The notes beneath the pieces are model-generated. The model did not search any database, was not told the origin of the DNA, and worked only from the letters and a program-made list of their open reading frames with translations. Shown piece after piece: positions 62,998 through 64,000 of a stretch of DNA of 64,000 nucleotides (within the stretch, counting starts at the first letter, position 1; every line of letters begins with the position of its first letter). The stretch covers positions 4,092,001-4,156,000 of the forward strand of contig WOAB01000619.1 of assembly GCA_027886185.1 (NCBI GenBank), given 5' to 3'. The translations under genes were made by a program, and so were the position numbers. Origin of the DNA: Rheum nobile (lineage: Eukaryota > Streptophyta > Magnoliopsida > Caryophyllales > Polygonaceae).

Positions 62998-64000
62998 ATG
63001 GCTCCTGTTGAAATACAAGAGTTGAGGAAGCAACTCGAAGATCTTCTTGAGAAGGGTTATATAAGGCCGAGTGCATCGCCTTGGGGCGCTCCGGTCTTGT
63101 TCGTCAAGAAGAAGGATGAATTGTTTCGACTTTGTATCGACTATCGAGAGTTGAATAAAGTCACGATCAAGAACAAGTATCCGTTGCCGAGGATTGATGA
63201 TCTGTTGGATCAACTGCAGGGAGCAAAGGTCTTTTCCAAAATCGATCTGAGGTCTGGTTACCATCAGCTCAGGATTCGTGAGGACGATATTCCGAGGACT
63301 GCGTTCCAGACGAGATATGGTCACTACGAGTTCGTAGTCATGCCATTTGGACTTACCAATGCTCCAGCAGTCTTCATGGATCTGATGCATCGATGTTTCC
63401 ACCAATACTTGGATAAGTTCGTAGTGGTCTGCATCGACGATATTTTAATTTATTCCCCGAGTGAGGAAGCTCACGAGGAACATCTTCGGATCACTTTGTC
63501 AGTCCTTAGACAAAATCAGTTGTATGCGAAATTGTCTAAGTGTGACTTCTGGATCAAAGAAGTGGCTTTTTTAGGCCATGTGATCAATGAAAATGGGGTT
63601 ATGGTAGATCCCTAGAAGATTAAAGCGGTAGCAAATTGGAAGCGGCCTCAAAATGTAAAGGAGGTGCGTAGTTTTCTTGGACTTGCTGGATATTATAGAC
63701 GGTTCGTGGAGAGATTTTCTAAAATCGCTCTACCTATGACTGGTTTGCTCCGCAAAGTCCATAAGAAGTTTGTCTAGGATGACAAGTGCAAGGCCAGTTT
63801 TCAGAAATTGAAACAGTGTCTGACCTCTGCACCAGTGTTAGCACTACCGGAAGGAAATGATGGTTATGTGGTCTATAGTGATACTTCGAAGAGTGGTTTG
63901 GGATGTGTGTTGATGCAAAGAGGCAAGGTTATTGCATACGCATCTAGACAATTGAAAACCTATGAAGCAAACTATCTGACGCATGATCTGGAATTAGCAG
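62998..64000 (+). pseudogene. pol: Element G reverse transcriptase and RNase H start (cut by window)
   Basis: Same frame. RT motifs S-P-W-G-A-P-V-L-F-V-K-K-K-D, L-C-I-D-Y-R-E-L-N, F-S-K-I-D-L-R-S-G-Y-H-Q-L, M-P-F-G-L-T-N-A-P-A and catalytic C-I-D-D-I-L (about 63430). Stops TAG 63613-63615 and TAG 63775-63777. RNase H starts Y-S-D-T-S-K (first Asp kept; Thr for the usual Ala) and the window ends in H-D-L-E-L-A. Confidence 0.88.

Larger units (their letters stand above)
57334..64000 (+). mobile_element. Element G: Tekay-like chromovirus, cut by the window end
   Basis: 5' LTR 57334-59721, PBS 59726-59738, acidic leader ORF 59899-60810, gag-pol from 61057. Only the left side is visible; the left flank AATCT (57329-57333) should be repeated to the right of the 3' LTR. 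Gag-pol is one reading frame with nine stops and, as far as visible, no frameshift. Confidence 0.9.

Overview
The window is a stretch of plant nuclear genome made almost entirely of nested LTR retrotransposons. Several lines of evidence say plant: Ty3/gypsy gag-pol of the chromovirus type, including a chromodomain behind one integrase; primer-binding sites complementary to plant initiator-Met tRNA (TGGTATCAGAGC); 5-bp target-site duplications; a Ty1/copia remnant; and a LINE-type RNase H-like fragment. I see no host protein gene, rRNA, tRNA or CRISPR array. The species cannot be named from this; an angiosperm is the safe statement.

Layout. 1-540 is a broken RNase H-like (RVT_3) coding tail and 541-1495 is AT-rich. 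Element A (1496-21969, minus; TSD CGTCA on both sides) is a Tekay/Del-like chromovirus with 2,403-bp LTRs. Its gag is split by element B (7759-17253, minus; TSD CCTGG), a more decayed relative with LTRs of about 2,517 bp. The right end of A's LTR plus its flank is tandemly duplicated (21502-23850), ending in a run of 24 C. Element C (24795-56517, minus) is a CRM/Reina-like Ty3/gypsy element. Three things are inserted in it: a solo LTR (25039-27173), element D (29741-40940, plus) and element E (42535-54953, plus; TSD ATATC). Element D is a gag-only element that itself carries two solo-LTR insertions (30100-31417 and 33833-35213). Element E in turn contains element F (45957-51970, minus; TSD CTTGT). 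56518-57333 is Ty1/copia debris. Element G (57334 to the window end, plus) is another Tekay-like chromovirus, cut off in RNase H.

How the parts relate. A, B, D and G share gag type and LTR architecture, although their LTRs belong to distinct families. A and G carry an acidic open reading frame between the primer-binding site and gag that B and D lack. D has gag but no pol, E has gag and protease but no recognisable reverse transcriptase, and F has nearly complete pol but no gag. The window is therefore rich in parts that could only move by sharing proteins in trans. Every gag or pol copy except the gag ORF of B (412 codons) and the gag ORF of E is visibly broken.

The most unusual signal is in the LTRs. 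The related LTR families carry clusters of short, family-specific GC palindromes at fixed places around the TATA box: about 100-130 bp upstream and 230-270 bp downstream. They also share a block of about 40 bp that is nearly unchanged across families whose other LTR sequence has diverged. All coordinates of LTR ends, TSDs, PBSs and stops were read by eye; identities were not computed.
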